Origin: Plantago elongata
Lineage: Eukaryota > Streptophyta > Magnoliopsida > Lamiales > Plantaginaceae
DNA length: 64,000 nt
NCBI GenBank assembly: GCA_036897095.1
Contig: JAYMSP010000104.1
Location: 1 to 64,000 of the forward strand
Reading direction: 5' to 3'
Both the position numbers and the translations under genes were made by a program. Shown in pieces: positions 50,399-63,800 of this stretch. Position 1 is the first letter of the stretch, and the number at the start of each line of letters is the position of its first letter. A model generated the notes under the pieces. It was not told the origin of the DNA. It was given only the letters and a program-made list of their open reading frames with translations, and searched no databases.

Positions 50399-50776
50399 TT
50401 AGTGCAGCCTGACTATTCGGCATGATTTCCACGAGGGCCCTGGAGTCGTTTGTGATGATGTGACTACCAGATTAGTAAGCCACTCGTGGGTATCCTTCAG
50501 ATGCTCTAGTCCTTCCACGACACTAGAATTTGCTAAGTTCTTAGAATATAACTTATCAGGATCTAAATAAAGATGGTATGCATTTACATCAGAATAGCCT
50601 GTTGCGGGGTTCACTACTGTGATAGCTACAGAAAATACTGCATCTGATTCTTTGATCCTAACGAATAGAACTAGGAGGGCTGGGATTTTTGGTAATGAAG
50701 AACTGTAGAACCTAGAATAGGAAAGGGCTGCTGATCTAGAAGAAGGTAGGGACATTAGTATGGTTGCTTGAGTCAT
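50399..50776 (-). CDS. Unrecognised 125-residue protein, presequence-like N-terminus
   Basis: The most gene-like frame of the window. It starts at the ATG at 50776 and ends at TAA. The first ~30 residues (MTQATILMSLPSSRSAALSY then SRFYSSS) are rich in Ser and Arg with no acidic residue, as in a mitochondrial targeting presequence. From residue ~31 the composition is that of a soluble globular protein: IPALLVLFVRIKESDAVFSV, then NPATGYSDVNAYHLYLDPDK and EGLEHLKDTHEWLTNLVV. I recognise no family. The surrounding DNA is near 45-50% GC, where a frame of this length is easier to get by chance, and I see neither introns nor promoter. It could be a short intact gene, one exon of a larger one on the minus strand, or a remnant. 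Confidence 0.35.
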   Translation of the reverse strand: MTQATILMSLPSSRSAALSYSRFYSSSLPKIPALLVLFVRIKESDAVFSVAITVVNPATGYSDVNAYHLYLDPDKLYSKNLANSSVVEGLEHLKDTHEWLTNLVVTSSQTTPGPSWKSCRIVRLH

Positions 50777-50978
50777 GTTGTGCAGTTGTGAGTGGTCTCT
50801 AGCTATGCTCCGCTACTGACAATGCTGAATGGAACGATTCTAGGAGGCCAAACGACTCGCCTCCCTTAAGGTAAGATCGCCTGCATCTAGCCTTTCATTT
50901 GTCAGCCTTCGGTTTGCTCACTTACTGTGATTCAGATCTGACCAGGCTATCGCGCCCTACTATCATTCTTTGGACGAA

Positions 50979-51023
50979 CCTGTAGCATGGTACATCAGAC
51001 ACTGCTATGTACCATGCTACAGG
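50979..51023. repeat. Perfect 17-bp inverted repeat (hairpin)
   Basis: CCTGTAGCATGGTACAT at 50979-50995 is repeated in exact complement at 51007-51023, with an 11-base loop between. The arms hold about 50% GC, so the hairpin is far stronger than the AT palindromes elsewhere. It lies between the 125-codon frame and the 85-codon frame, both on the minus strand, so it could act as an RNA hairpin between them, or be the trace of a fold-back element. Confidence 0.9.
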
Positions 51024-51274
51024 CTCTGACTTGTGTGAACGGACTGATACCTGGATTGCTTCTTCACTACAGAAAAAATTCGGAAACTCGAAAACAGCGC
51101 AGGTGCTAAACGTCTGACTTTGCGAATGGGATGCTTTCCTCTTAGTGAGAAATGCTTTTCTAGATACCCTAGCTGCTTTCTTACTTCTCCCAGCATCAAC
51201 TGGCGACCTGGATCGACGGCAGGAGTTTTACGCAGTGGAGTCACCATAGGGCTATCTGTGCACAGCTTCCGCAT
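51017..51274 (-). CDS. Unrecognised basic 85-residue frame inside the tandem repeat
   Basis: Starts MRKLCTDSPMVTPLRKTPAV and runs through GEVRKQLGYLEKHFSLRGKH to a Lys/Arg-rich tail (KVRRLAPALFSSFRIFSVVK). It has many Lys and Arg and few acidic residues, which would suit nucleic-acid binding, but I recognise no domain. Its 5' half is built from the first unit of the diverged tandem repeat (51125-51320); the matching frame is not open in the second unit, which argues against strong constraint on the protein. The last three codons overlap the right arm of the hairpin at 50979-51023. Confidence 0.2.
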   Translation of the reverse strand: MRKLCTDSPMVTPLRKTPAVDPGRQLMLGEVRKQLGYLEKHFSLRGKHPIRKVRRLAPALFSSFRIFSVVKKQSRYQSVHTSQSL

Positions 51275-51600
51275 GAAAAGATTCTACTAACTTTGCACGA
51301 GCAAGGATCTGACTACTTGACTTCGGAACTGCTGGTATGACTGGGCTTTCCGAAGAAATGCTTTCCTAGAACTGACTGCCCGAGCTGCGTACTTCTCCTA
51401 TTGATTTAGCGATCCATACTGGATTTCGCGATCAACCAGCGACCTTTTGGTGTATCAGCCCCCCGTAGGCGCCGACAGGCAAGAGTTTAGGCAGTGGACT
51501 GCGGTCTAGGCACAGCGCTTCAGAAAAGATTCTACTAACCTGAAAGATCTACTACTGGGGGTCAAGAAGTTTTGTCAATTTCCCCTCAGAAGTTGACTCG
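51125..51600. repeat. Two diverged tandem units, second unit also at window start
   Basis: Unit one (about 51125-51320) and unit two (about 51350-51600) share ATGCTTTCCT, GCTGC/T..TACTTCTCC, ATCAAC.GGCGACCT, GACGGCAGGAGTTT/GACAGGCAAGAGTTT, GCAGTGGA, GCACAGC, and AAAAGATTCTACTAAC in that order. The last block is offset 248 bases and TACTTCTCC by 218, so there are indels of about 30 bases between them. Unit two from 51419 onward is the near-identical match to positions 1-180. Unit one also shares CACGAGC..GACTACT with the copy at window start, where unit two has lost it, so all three come from one ancestor. Confidence 0.75.
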
Positions 51601-51773
51601 AAACCCAGCAAAATGTGGACGAAAATGTATGTTGCTGAAGCCCAAGAAGCTATACTACGAGAAAATATTTGACTAATTTTAGGTATTGGAGTTTCTTTGT
51701 AATTAAGGTGTTGCTTGCTCAACAAAAAACTTATAGTAGCTCGTAGAGTAATAAAACAAGGGAATATACTTAA
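51555..51773 (-). CDS. 73-codon open frame without start, possible 3' exon or remnant
   Basis: The minus strand is open from a TAA at 51774-51776 to a TAG at 51552-51554 with no Met codon. It reads LSIFPCFITLRATISFLLSK, then QHLNYKETPIPKISQIFSRS, then IASWASATYIFVHILLGFES and TSEGKLTKLLDPQ. A hydrophobic segment (about residues 45-57) could span a membrane. The last 14 residues have a counterpart at the end of the minus frame 137-349 (SSEGKLA..IDLQ and stop), so the same terminus survives in both copies of the repeat. I recognise no family. A last exon of a spliced gene or a truncated remnant fit equally. Confidence 0.25.
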
Positions 51774-51779
51774 TTAGGG

Positions 51780-54700
51780 TGAGGCATAGATCACTTAAGG
51801 AAAGAAAGCAAAGGGTATATAAAAACATAGTTATGCTTCCAAAATACTCCAGAGTTCTTTTTATAGTAGTTAGCACATGATCAAAAAATAGTACGCAATC
51901 TTACTAGGAGTATTTTACGGGGATTTATGTAATTATATAATTCATTTATGAACTCTATTTCAATCTAATTTTAATATAGAAGAAATACTAGATGAAATTA
52001 CTTTTTTATGATGCTCTTTTATTTTATGCATTTTCATCATTAGTTAGAGAACTAAAGTATTAGGAGTTGACAAAGAGATAATAATACACAACCTATGCCA
52101 TAACGTAGTCTTTATTAAGTCCTTCCCTTTACAAAAAAATAATATACAAAGAGTACTGCCGGGAATGTTTGATATTTACCAAGTAATAAATTAACAACTA
52201 CATTCAATTATATTAAATATATATATATTATTTATACTTTTTTATCCTTATAATTGTTTATATATATCCTCCCTTCTATCCAATCTTACAGAAAATACTT
52301 AGTAATACCACTTTTTTCTTGTTGCCTTGCCCTAAACAAACTATAAAATTATCTATAGTAAATACTCTATATTAAGTGCCGTTTACTAGAGAACCTCGAA
52401 GCTACTTAGACTCTTATTAGTCGTTTACCCTAACTACGCGGTCTAATAAATAAGTAATACTTACTAGCAGTGTACTAAAAAATTATATTCTATTTATATA
52501 TATTCATTTTTATTTACAAGTTAGTAGCTTCTATTTGAGTTAATGAGACTAGCAGAACGGTGCAAGTCAGAAGAAACTTCTAGGTATTATAGTAGGGGTA
52601 TCTCTGTACAACACCCACTAGTATACCCGAGGAGGAAAACTCATAGCTAGATTTTTCTTTCATTCTCATATTTCATTATAGTAGTCGTAATAGTACATTT
52701 AGTTAGTTTGCCTAGGATACCATTTACATTGGATTGACATAGAAGTTCTGTTTATTTACTAAAAAAGGATTCATTTTGGGCATACTATATGGTTCTATAC
52801 TTCTAAGCCATTAAGGATAAAAGTCAAAGAAGAGCTCTTCATTACTACTCAGTTTGTGCGGTTTTTTGCTACAACCAAAGTTGCTATTGTTATCTAATTA
52901 CTATAGGTTAATATAGGACCTGCTTGCTTGGGATAATTTGCTTCTAATGCATTAAGACGTAAGACAATCTCCTATACTATTATTTTGCTGAAAGCTGCTA
53001 TACTATACTAGATATTATTTACTTTACTTAATATAATTTCTGGTCTACCCCTTAAAATGTATAAGAAAAGTGGTACACACATGTATATTAAAATAAATCG
53101 AAAGCGAACATAATGAAACTTCAACATATATTTATTTTTTTACTAATAAAAGGGAGAGCTACTGCTAATATTTCTCAGAGGTTTCTAAGAAATTCCTTTC
53201 CAGGATAGACTTGTTTGTTGGATACTCTAATTTGAATACAGCCTGATACGTACTCTTGCAAATCAAAGTAACCCCATGTAACGGACATTTCTCGTTAATA
53301 TGTAAACATATTTTTAAAAGAAATTCTATAGAAAAAATTAAAAAAATACAAGAAACGCAATATTTATATGTAGAGGATATACTGCATAGATATTTATTCA
53401 TATAAATACTTAGTATCTTTCCACATTCATAAAGTTCTTCAATCAAGTACCTACAACATAAGAGAGATTCCTATATCTAACGTATACCCCTTACTCAACA
53501 TGTACGACTTGATTCTCACTTCTATGGAAATAATTGTTGAGTATATCTTCTTCTTGGTGGTAACTAAGCACTCCAAGCAATAGGGTATTTCGTAAACAAA
53601 AAGTACATGTCACGTTCTTAACAGATCTTTACCAACTTACGTAAAAACATAGAGGATATCAAAGACTACTTAATCAGAGATTTATAGTACAAAAAAAGGA
53701 AAGCTATAAACATAATAAATTATAGTAATTAAAACACAAATCCCTGTTTAGACTCACATCATATACTATAAAATTTTTCGAAAACACTTACAAGATATTA
53801 TTTATTTCTTGCATTCCACCAAAGACAAGTTTTTAACAGAAAGCCTTACGTATTTAGTTTCCTCGCATAATACCTAGAGAGCATGCCTCGGAATTCCTTT
53901 ATCCTAGTAATCATAGAAAATAAAAAGTACGCACTAGAGTTATTGCCGTGAAATATTGAAGGATTGGACAAAATAAATAGAGTAGGTTAAGAAATGACTT
54001 AGACGCGAGGTACGTCTGAAGTAGACTTCATTTAGAAAACGTAGATTATTAATAAAAGAAATTTTAAGTATTACTAGCAACTATAATTTATTACTGCAAG
54101 ATTTAAGAATGCACCGTTTAAGTAGAATTCCTTCATGGACCGTTAGTTATGTAACAATAACTATATTTGCCTTAAGAGTAAGTAAAACTATCCGTATACT
54201 TCGCGCTTTCTTATACAAACTTATATATTAAAAAATATCTATTGAAGTAATTAACATACGTTGATCTTTCTTTATTCTATACCATATTATAAGTTTGTCC
54301 CAAGGAAAAGGAATACTCATTCATTGTCTTCCTTCACAAAGGGGGTGCCTTCCTATTAACTCTTAGGTTATCTTCAATTATGCTACGTTCCTCATATTAG
54401 TTACCGTGTACTTTTGGAAAGCATACTTGTAGATCGAATACTTCTAAATAGTATTTTCTAACTTCTATTAAGTAACACATATAGGGTTTGGTATCTTCTT
54501 ATCTTACCTAAACTAATATATTTCAGTCTATATTAGTGTAACCTAAACAAAAAAGTATTCGAAGTAGAAGTAAAAGTTTAGTTCCACTCTATATGCCGTA
54601 CATTTAATTGACTTATAATTGACTTAACTCCCTTTATTATATATTAGATATATATATTAGAAGACTATCCTGTACTGGGTATGTCCTATAAGTGCGGCTA

Positions 54701-57700
54701 ACTTTGAAGTATAGTTTTGGTTATATAATATGAAAGTACTTAAGTTAAGTCATTATTTCCCAGTACTTTCCTTTCTCGCGTATGTTTTTCCATAATTTCT
54801 AGTATGTCGTACAAATCCTAATTATTCATAAAGAAATGCGTGGCATATAATGCTCTTTATTTAATATAGGCTTAAGGAGTAAATATAAGGAGTAGTAATG
54901 ACATGTAGTAATTGACTTGACATATTATTATTATAGGGTTTTCCTAACTAACGAAAATATTTGTAGGGCGCCACAATACTAATCATAGACAATTCTATCC
55001 AATGAAATTTAAGATATAAGGTACAGAATTTCTTGTACAATAATGGAAAAATTTTTCTAGGGAACTCGCTTTATGTTGTAACTATATTTTATTTTTACTA
55101 GGATTAGAGCATAGTAAAGACATGAGATCTTATGTTCTGCTTAGTATACTTCTTGTTTAGATATGATATGTGAAAACGTACAGGTCTCCAATTTAAATTC
55201 ATAAATAAAGAAGGAATGGAAGACAACTTCGTGTATATTGATCCTCTGAGGAACTCTTGTATTTTGAAGTATTCTTTATAACTATAATTTAGATTGGGTA
55301 GTAAGATCTACTCTACCCAGGGCATATGCTAATGAAAGAGCAGGATACTATTATTGTTTTCTATCGTACTTAGGCAATTTAACTCTAAATTACACCCTAG
55401 GGGCATGTTTCATTTAGTTATTACTACATAAGCTAATTAAGGAATAGAATCACTTTTTATTAGGAAAGTTTTTCTATGACTACACAGTATTACACGTTAC
55501 ATACACTACTAGAAAATAGTACTAATATATTATAGTTTACCCTCCAGTAGTATAAGACTAGGATACTTTTCGTTTAATAAGAAAAGACACTTACTGAAGA
55601 ATAATAAGGATAGACTAAAGAAGTCAATAATCTATTCAACTAGCAATTCAAAGTACTAAGTAAACCCGGAATACTCTACCTTGGGCTATACTTTTCTATT
55701 TTTGCGATATAAGTCGTATATAAGAAATGAAAGATACCTTCTTTGTTAAGTACTCTCGTCTTTCTTCTTTCTAACTTAGTTTTTAAGCAGTTCATTAAAT
55801 ACAAGCTAAGCGGTGCGTAGTTAATGGTGTTATCCGTGAAGGAAACAAAGCGTAATATATTATAACTATTACCATAACCCCTTCCTGATTTATATTCCTT
55901 TCTTCTAAAGAGACGTATCGCGCTCTAGTATTGTGCTGCTCACCTCACCCCCTAGCCTTTTTCGCACTCTTTTTTGTCTCTGGTTGTCTTCTAATTTATA
56001 TAGAAGGGTAATACCAATGTTGACTCTTTCTTGTTAATTCGTGCCAGCAAAGTGCAGTATTTAATAGAAAAGATTATACAGTATAAAGTAAATAAGTGCA
56101 CTAAGTAATATCGACTCTAGGAACTCCTAGAAATAAATATAAGTAAACAACGATCTAGTAAAGCGTTAACCCTAAGCTAAAAGTAAAAAGCGTATAGAGT
56201 TAATTTAAGTAAGTCCTCCTTTCTTTTAAAGCGTAGAATTCTATACCCATTGTTTGTATATAACAGTTAATAAAGTACACAACAGAGTAACCTAACTTTT
56301 ATGCGAGTCTCGATTTCTCTTTATATTTATATGCAAGGAATTACAAAAATTTGTTGGGATAATAACTAAGACATCACTCAGGGAAGTATAAGTTATTCTA
56401 AGAAGAAAGTATTGCGTAACTAATTATAACATAAAACTAATTATAGCATAAAGAGGTATTTATGTAGAGAGCATAAAGTTACGTGAAGTGTATTTTAAGA
56501 AAATACGTAAAGAAGACAGTACTTAACTTAAATGTTAAGTTATTCCTGGGCTATATATATATATATTAAAGGTGTTTAGGCTTATGGCATAAAAGTGTTA
56601 ATAATAATAAAGATTTATTAAAATAATTAGATTCTGGGCTAAACAAGTAACCTGGAAAAGGCATATTCCTTTTCATTTATTTTTTTTAGGAGACACCGTT
56701 GCTTGCTCAGATACTCGAGGTAGAATCTTTTTGCGGAAACTCCTTTCTATAAGTTAGAGTACTATACGATGTATACATAATTTCCTTTTAGTAGTTCTCT
56801 CCTATGTTACTATGCTAAAAGTTAGGCTTAATGTATTGTTTTGCCTGCCCTTTCATTCATATGCGGAGTCTACTTTGATTTTTTTTATCCTTAGAAAATT
56901 CCCAGGTAAACACTATTTAAAATGTACTCTAATAAAATATGAGAGGCTTGCTAAGTAGTATAATACTACTATGATATAGTGAATAAAGGTAAAGCATAGG
57001 ATATAAAAAAATCAATACCAATAAGGAGATCTACCAAATGAGATCAGGCGAGCTCCTAACGAATAGAATGTCTATGTACGCAATATAAATAAGTATGCAT
57101 GGAAATAATTTACTTCTTGAAAATGTAATACTTGTTTGTTGCTAAAAGGAAATCACCCTCTCCTGTATTGTGAATGTAAAAGAAGCTTGCGATGGACTCA
57201 CTAATAAATAATGTATTTCTCTAATAATAATCCTTAGTAATTTAAGTTACATATTTTCAGTACTTGAAGCTATGAATTCTATTTATAAGACAGAATTTTT
57301 TGGAATTGTTACCTATAAACTATTATTATTTTTAGCATATAGCATAATTCTTTTTCTAGCACGTATATGAGAAATTTAGGATATAATGTGTAGTACATAG
57401 AGTAAGAATTGAGTAGGTCGGTATAAAATTTGTAAGTAATATTTCCCTTATAAAGCTAGTATAAGTAATTATAGGTAATTCTTTAGTCCCCTTCTTTTGC
57501 GAAAGCATAACCAAATCTATACAGTGATTATTTATAATAATAAAACCTTAACTAAAAGCATAGGTAAACTCCTCTCTGTTAACTTTTTCCCGTTCCAAAG
57601 CAATTCAAATTGACTCAATCAAAGTTCTAAGATACACGCAAGGGAAGGGGCCCTTATGCGAAAAGATACTATACTATTATATGTCTTATACTCCATTATT

Positions 57701-57710
57701 ATATATTTGT
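51780..57710. other. AT-rich to TA-enriched gene-free tract
   Basis: No gene recognised. The 93-codon minus frame at 53165-53446 is of chance length. TA excess is strong from about 54200 to 56300, where CTCTTTATAA-like and TTAAGTA-like words of the other decayed tracts reappear. A microsatellite lies at 56552-56566. A slightly GC-richer pyrimidine patch near 55905-55985 has no recognisable content. Confidence 0.5.
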
Positions 57711-57714
57711 GTTA

Positions 57715-57805
57715 AGATAAGGGGAGCTTGACAGGGCATTTGTTCGCGGGTACTGTTTGCTGAGGGCGCATAGGTTATCTGAAGGAACCATGACTGCCTT
57801 GTGTT
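57715..57805. other. Small GC-richer patch
   Basis: About 90 bases with G-rich words (GGGGAGCTTGACAGGGC, TTCGCGGGTACTG, GAGGGCGCATAGG) standing out from AT-rich DNA. No open frame, no tRNA or rRNA match I can hold. It may be another fragment of the class seen at 16.1 and 35 kb. Confidence 0.3.
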
Positions 57806-60800
57806 CTTTATTATATCTACTAGAAAAATATAGGATTTAATTCGTTTTTTTGTAGAAAGGAGAAATACGAGGACTCCTCCTTTTATATTAGAATCTCAAG
57901 GTATTCAAGTAGTCTTGTCTTACCTATAAGGAATGTCATATCTAATATTATGGAAAGCTGTTATGCTATATATATAATTATGATTATATATATAATAGTG
58001 ATTCTAAAAGAAATATTATATAAAAAAAGTATATTGACTAGCCTTAGCCTTGACTATCCGTTATTGCCTATTTAGCTTGAATCTAATATAAGGTATAATA
58101 CAACTCAAAAATACATATAGTACCAATTATATGAATCCTAAATAAACTATTTTGTGAGTAATTCTCAGAACTAAGGAATTAAGAATTATAGTTATACTAA
58201 TATAAATTGAATACGAATAGAGAAATGGATAACAGACATTTTTTTATATAATACAGCAGAGTTAAATAGTAACCAAGGAGGAGGCACAACTAAGAAATTC
58301 ATGTAGTAAGAAAAAGAGGGGATCTACTAGATTTGTGTGATACGGCGTTTGGCGTGTTGTATACTATAAGTGAATGTTTTAATAATTTTATGTCAGTGAT
58401 TTCTCTTACTCTTATAAATTATTTTGTAATATCCAAGATTTATTTATACTATTCAAATAATGAGCTATGCTCTATAGACGGTTTTCCGAGAAGTCTAGGA
58501 AAAGGCTTAAAAACATAGTACTGAGTATCTCACATACATAGATAAAAACTCGGGCATAGCTAGTGACAGTCTAACCCAACAACAAGACAATAACATTTAA
58601 ATAAATCACTAGAATGCTTTCAGTTGTTAGTATACGCTAGAGCTATACGCTACAAATCCTTTATATTTATTTCATCCTGTAAAACTTTAGAAAAGTTTTC
58701 TTTTGAAGTTATTTAATTATAAAATATATATATAATAAATTTTTATAATATAAGAAAGCCCATTCCCTTATTAGATAGTATAGAGATAATGTAAAAAATA
58801 AGGGAATAATATTCTATAATAATAAGAGCTTATAGAAAATAATAATTTACGAAAGACATGAAAAAAGCTTCGTATACATAACAATATTCTATAGCATGCA
58901 TATAAGCAACTAAGGTATACTGTAGTAATTCATGCAGCCATTACATGCATGGTATTGGATCTAATAGATATTAAAAGGGGTGCGTATTAAATAGTTTCTA
59001 TTACTATTGTCATGATAACCGAAATCATCACGAAAGAAAGGATTCTATCTAAATTGTTCCAAAAATGAGATTTTCTTCGCCTAATTTATTATAATACTTA
59101 CAAAAAAGTAAGAAATTTTCATAAAATAGGAATTGCTCCTACGCTAAAGCGTAAAAAAAGGACGCAAGTATTTTTGACTTCTATATTCGTGAGTATCCTA
59201 CTCCTTCTAGACTATGACTTAGATTTGTAAGACATTTCCTAGAATAACAAAATAACACGGTGTTGGTTTCCTTTCTTTCTGTGTGTTCATAGTAACGCGA
59301 AATATTTTTTACTATTATACTACTATAATTTTTTATTTTTTCAATAAAATGTCCTTAACTACCTATCCTAAAATTGTGGCTTTACTCTTTTTAATCTAGT
59401 AAACAGGTAGGGTTAAGCATATATATATATAACATTCTAGTAGTAGTATCAGATTCTAAAAAAATAGAGATAAAAGATGCTAAAATAATTAAGTAACATA
59501 GTTAAAAATTATATAAGTATATGCTCTCTAGAAAGAGAAAGAAGACTCTCTAAAGCCCAAGTCCTGAACCTAGTATAATATAAGTGCGATAACTTTATCT
59601 AACGTATAAGTAGGAAACTTCCTGAATCAAGGACATCTTCAATTATCTCTCTTATAAGGTTTATTTACACCAAGAAACGAGGGAATTCTAGATATAATAT
59701 TCCAATAAACGTAGGATATACATTTAGATAATAAGTACTACAATAGCATACTTTTCCTAGAACTTTCATTTAAATACCTGAAAATGCAAAACTCCTTCTG
59801 TGTACTTATAACGTAGTTTCCAAAAGAAGGTATCAGACATGATGATTTATCTATAAGGAGTCCCCTTATAGGAGTTAGTTTAGACATCTTCATATAAGAA
59901 AGGGTTCTACCTAACGGGTAGAGGAGCTGCACTCTGTTTTACATATCTTAGGTAACCTTGCATCTTATTCTAGTCATTTCTCTACTAAGCGTATACCTGT
60001 TGTAAGCAGCACAAAGTACTACTATATAAATAGACATGTAACTCTAAGAACAATACTTTATTTGAATTTGATTGTAATAAAGAGGGCTATAGTAAATGAA
60101 GTAAATAACGTCAAATGCGTACATTTTTTTAGAATTTAGAGATGATTTGCATAGAAAACCAAATTTAGTTGTTCTTACACACTTAGGGTGGGCACATAAC
60201 GGATAAAAGTAGAGGACTCAAGGGACGCAATAGAATCTTACTAAAGATAGAGATTTAACTAGTATACTTCTTGTAAGTGATGGACGAACAACTACTAAAT
60301 CAATGCTTAAATAACTTCCTATCTAAAGCACAATGTAATTTTTCTGGATGTTACAATATTTGTTAGCTCAAGCATGTCCTATTATTTCCTTAAGGGGGTA
60401 CTTTCAAGTTACAAGTCAACTTCTAATTATTTACCCAAAGAAACTTTTATAAGAGGGTAAACTTCATTAAGGGTTTGGGGTGAGGCGGAAAAACAACATA
60501 TAAAGTAATTAGGTTTTTTGGTTATTATACTTTTAGACGTTAGGAATCAAGAGCAACTTCGTGTATGAGCTTATTCATAATTCTAAAATAAAACATTACT
60601 TTAGCAAGACATTATCTACTTTATAAATACTGTTCTTTCTTAAAATTATGTATTAGTATTAATAGTAATTTACTCTAAAACATTTTGGTATAGAAAGAAC
60701 AGAGAATTCCTATTCGCGAGTGCAGACATGACCATGTCCAGTATGAAAGTAAAAGCAGATTATGAGAGCATTATAGTAAATTAAACCATAGTTTTACTTA

Positions 60801-63800
60801 ATATTACTTACTTTTTTATATTAAATCTAAGTAAGTTTGCAATAGAGTCCAGTAAGACAACATATCAGGAAGGAGTCTTTTTCCTTTCATTATAGTTTAG
60901 TAAACTAAACACAGAAGTACATCTAATATAATTAAGAGATCCTCAAAAGTAGTAATAATATCCGCTTTACTAGTTTTAGAGTAAACTTCTTTAATAATTA
61001 GGTACACGCGAACTAAGTCTTGTATAAGTGTCTATGCTTTATTAGGAGTAAAAGCCAAGCGAATCTATATTTCTTATACAAGCGTCTATTTTTATAAGAG
61101 CTAAGTTCCTATCTCTTCTCATGCATATGGATACTAAAATTTCTCTTATATCTTATATAAAGCTACCCCCTCAAAATAGATCTTATACTTTTATACTATT
61201 ATTTCTCATATTGTACTAAATGCTTTACTACTCAGATTTTACATGCATGGTATTTACAAGAAAATCACTATAAATATTATAAACGCAGGGGAAATACGCA
61301 ACAAACATATCTTATTAACAAATTAACAAGGGCTATCAATGTAATATAATGCTACATGAAGTGCTTAATATCTATATAGCCCCTTATTAGAACTACTAAC
61401 TTATTAGAATAATCCCCCTTAATTACTAAGGGAAACACCGCGTCTTAACTTAGGAAAGAAGTTACCAGATAGAATTATATAGGAGTATGGGGTTGGCCAC
61501 ATGTTTAACATATGAAGAAGACTAAAATGGGTAAAGGAATTAACATCTTTTGGTAGAGGATTTAGAACTCATATTGCAAGTAAAAGTACTTCATTTTTTC
61601 ATAGTTCAAGAAAATAGATCTTAGTGAATACTTAGTACAGCTAACACGGAGTCCGTCATGTCTTGGCTCACCTTGCATACCAATTGTTGAAGATTAACAA
61701 GTAACTTAGTAAGTCGAATTTTGCAATAATATTTAGATGACTAAAAATCTAAGAGGTGCACTTAGACAAAAACCTATTAGAGGTTGACATAAATTAGAAG
61801 AGTATAAGAATAAACGTATGTTAGAATATCACCTAAAATATACAAAAGGGGTCATTGCCTTAACTAACAGGTTTTCACGCTTTCTCCTAGGGAGTTAAAG
61901 CTATACTAAAGTTAGCACATCCCTGACAACGTAACATTATAGCATGTTTATTCTCCCTGTTATATGAGTTACTTAGATCAGTAGTTGACACCTACTAGAC
62001 AGACCTAACCAATACGTTCGTAGCCTTCTTCCTTTTTTTACTGTCTTACTTAACGAAATATCCACAAAGTGCTTGTTATCTTACCTATATTTCAATTCTA
62101 TAAAATACTATAAATCAATTTCAGTCTTAAAGAGGAGTTCCTTGATTGTTTAAATCATTTGTAAATTAAACATCTTAGAGAAAAATTTTAGCAAACCCCT
62201 ACCCTATATAACGTAAAATCCTGTTAAATAGCAAAAGATAAGGAATCATACGACGCACATAGTTATTTGATTAAAAAAATTACTCACCTGTAATAGCATC
62301 TAAATCTAATAAGAACAGAAAATAGTATACCATATCCAGTAAGAATATTATCCAGTACGTGATAACTTTTGTCTTTCTAGTAAAATAACAAAAGGTTTAG
62401 CAAGGCTGCGGGGTATCACTTAATATTATTTTTTTTCTTAACAGAACTTTTAAAATATATACCCAATTATTGGACAGATAGAAAATAAAGTTTGCTGGAA
62501 GCACTGTGCATGTTGTATATCATAATGTAGTATATAGTTATTACTTGATTTAAATAAACTAAAAGTTATAAGAAAGCTTACTATAGGTATTACATAAAGT
62601 ACGTTGTTGTATCTAGAATTATAGTGGCTAAAGAAATGTAATGATAGGTAATTTTTAGCCAATCCTTTAAGATATACGATATAGAACACACCGGGAATAG
62701 GAATAGAAAGTACTTTCTTTATTTTTTATAGGCACCAAAAAAAGATTCTATAGTAACTAAAGTAAATAGAAAAGAATTGGCTAAGAAGTTTCTTAGTATA
62801 TCTATAGATATAGAAGATATGGAGAGCATTTTAACATATAGGTTTGTAAGTATGTGATAGTTATAAGAACTCTAATATAAAATAGAAGTTCGGTACACAA
62901 AATATAAATATACATAAGATACGTAGCAGAGCAGGGGTATATCATATGTTAAATGTCATAGTGTCTAATATAGAATAATATGGATTATAACGAAGTACGG
63001 ATTATAGAGAAGTTAAAGTTATATAAGAAAGTTATATAAGTAAGGCTTGATATTCCCCTTGGTTTTATATTCAAGAAGTTTTAGAAGTTGATATGTTACT
63101 TAACATTAGAAAAAAGAAAGGATTAGACATTATTCCCTTTTACAAGGAAGAAAGCTATTGCATTAAAGAAACTTAATAATATACTTATAAAAGAACTATA
63201 ATAGAGACAACTCGAAATAATACAATGGAGTATACTAATACTAGCTTAGTCCTAGCAAAATATGATCATGATATCCCCCCTAAATATTTTATAAGTTATC
63301 TCCATAATCTTACCTGTAGTATTTAATTAGTATTCCATATGCATACCAAATTATTTATAAGACAAGACTTAAGTTTCATTTTTTTCGCACGCACATAAGT
63401 ACCACCCAGTATTATACCAAGTAAAGTATTTTATTAGTCATTAGTAAAAAACTGTTTACATAGCTAGTTCATTCTTAGGAAAGAGTATATTTCAAGTATT
63501 AGTAAATAAAATAGATACAACAAGAAATATATTTGGTAATTCGATAAAAGCATAGGATAAAGAAAAGCAATGAGCCATTAATATTATAATTAGGCCTTTC
63601 CCTTACAATATCCTTTTAAAATAATGTGTTCAAACAAGCTACATGTGAAGTATATTTTTGTTTTATATTATATATGCAGAGCTGCAAGCAAATAACCAGT
63701 TCTTTTATGAGTACCTAAGAATACACTAAAATAGAAAGAATAATCCTACATGAAATGCTTACTCCTTTGTATAGAGTAAATTGCGTAGATAAGACATACT

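Noticed and set aside
51419-51540. Unit two read as a second LSU rRNA 3' end because of TTTTGGTGTATCAG
   Set aside because: The words before and after do not follow rRNA order and the sarcin-ricin loop word is absent.
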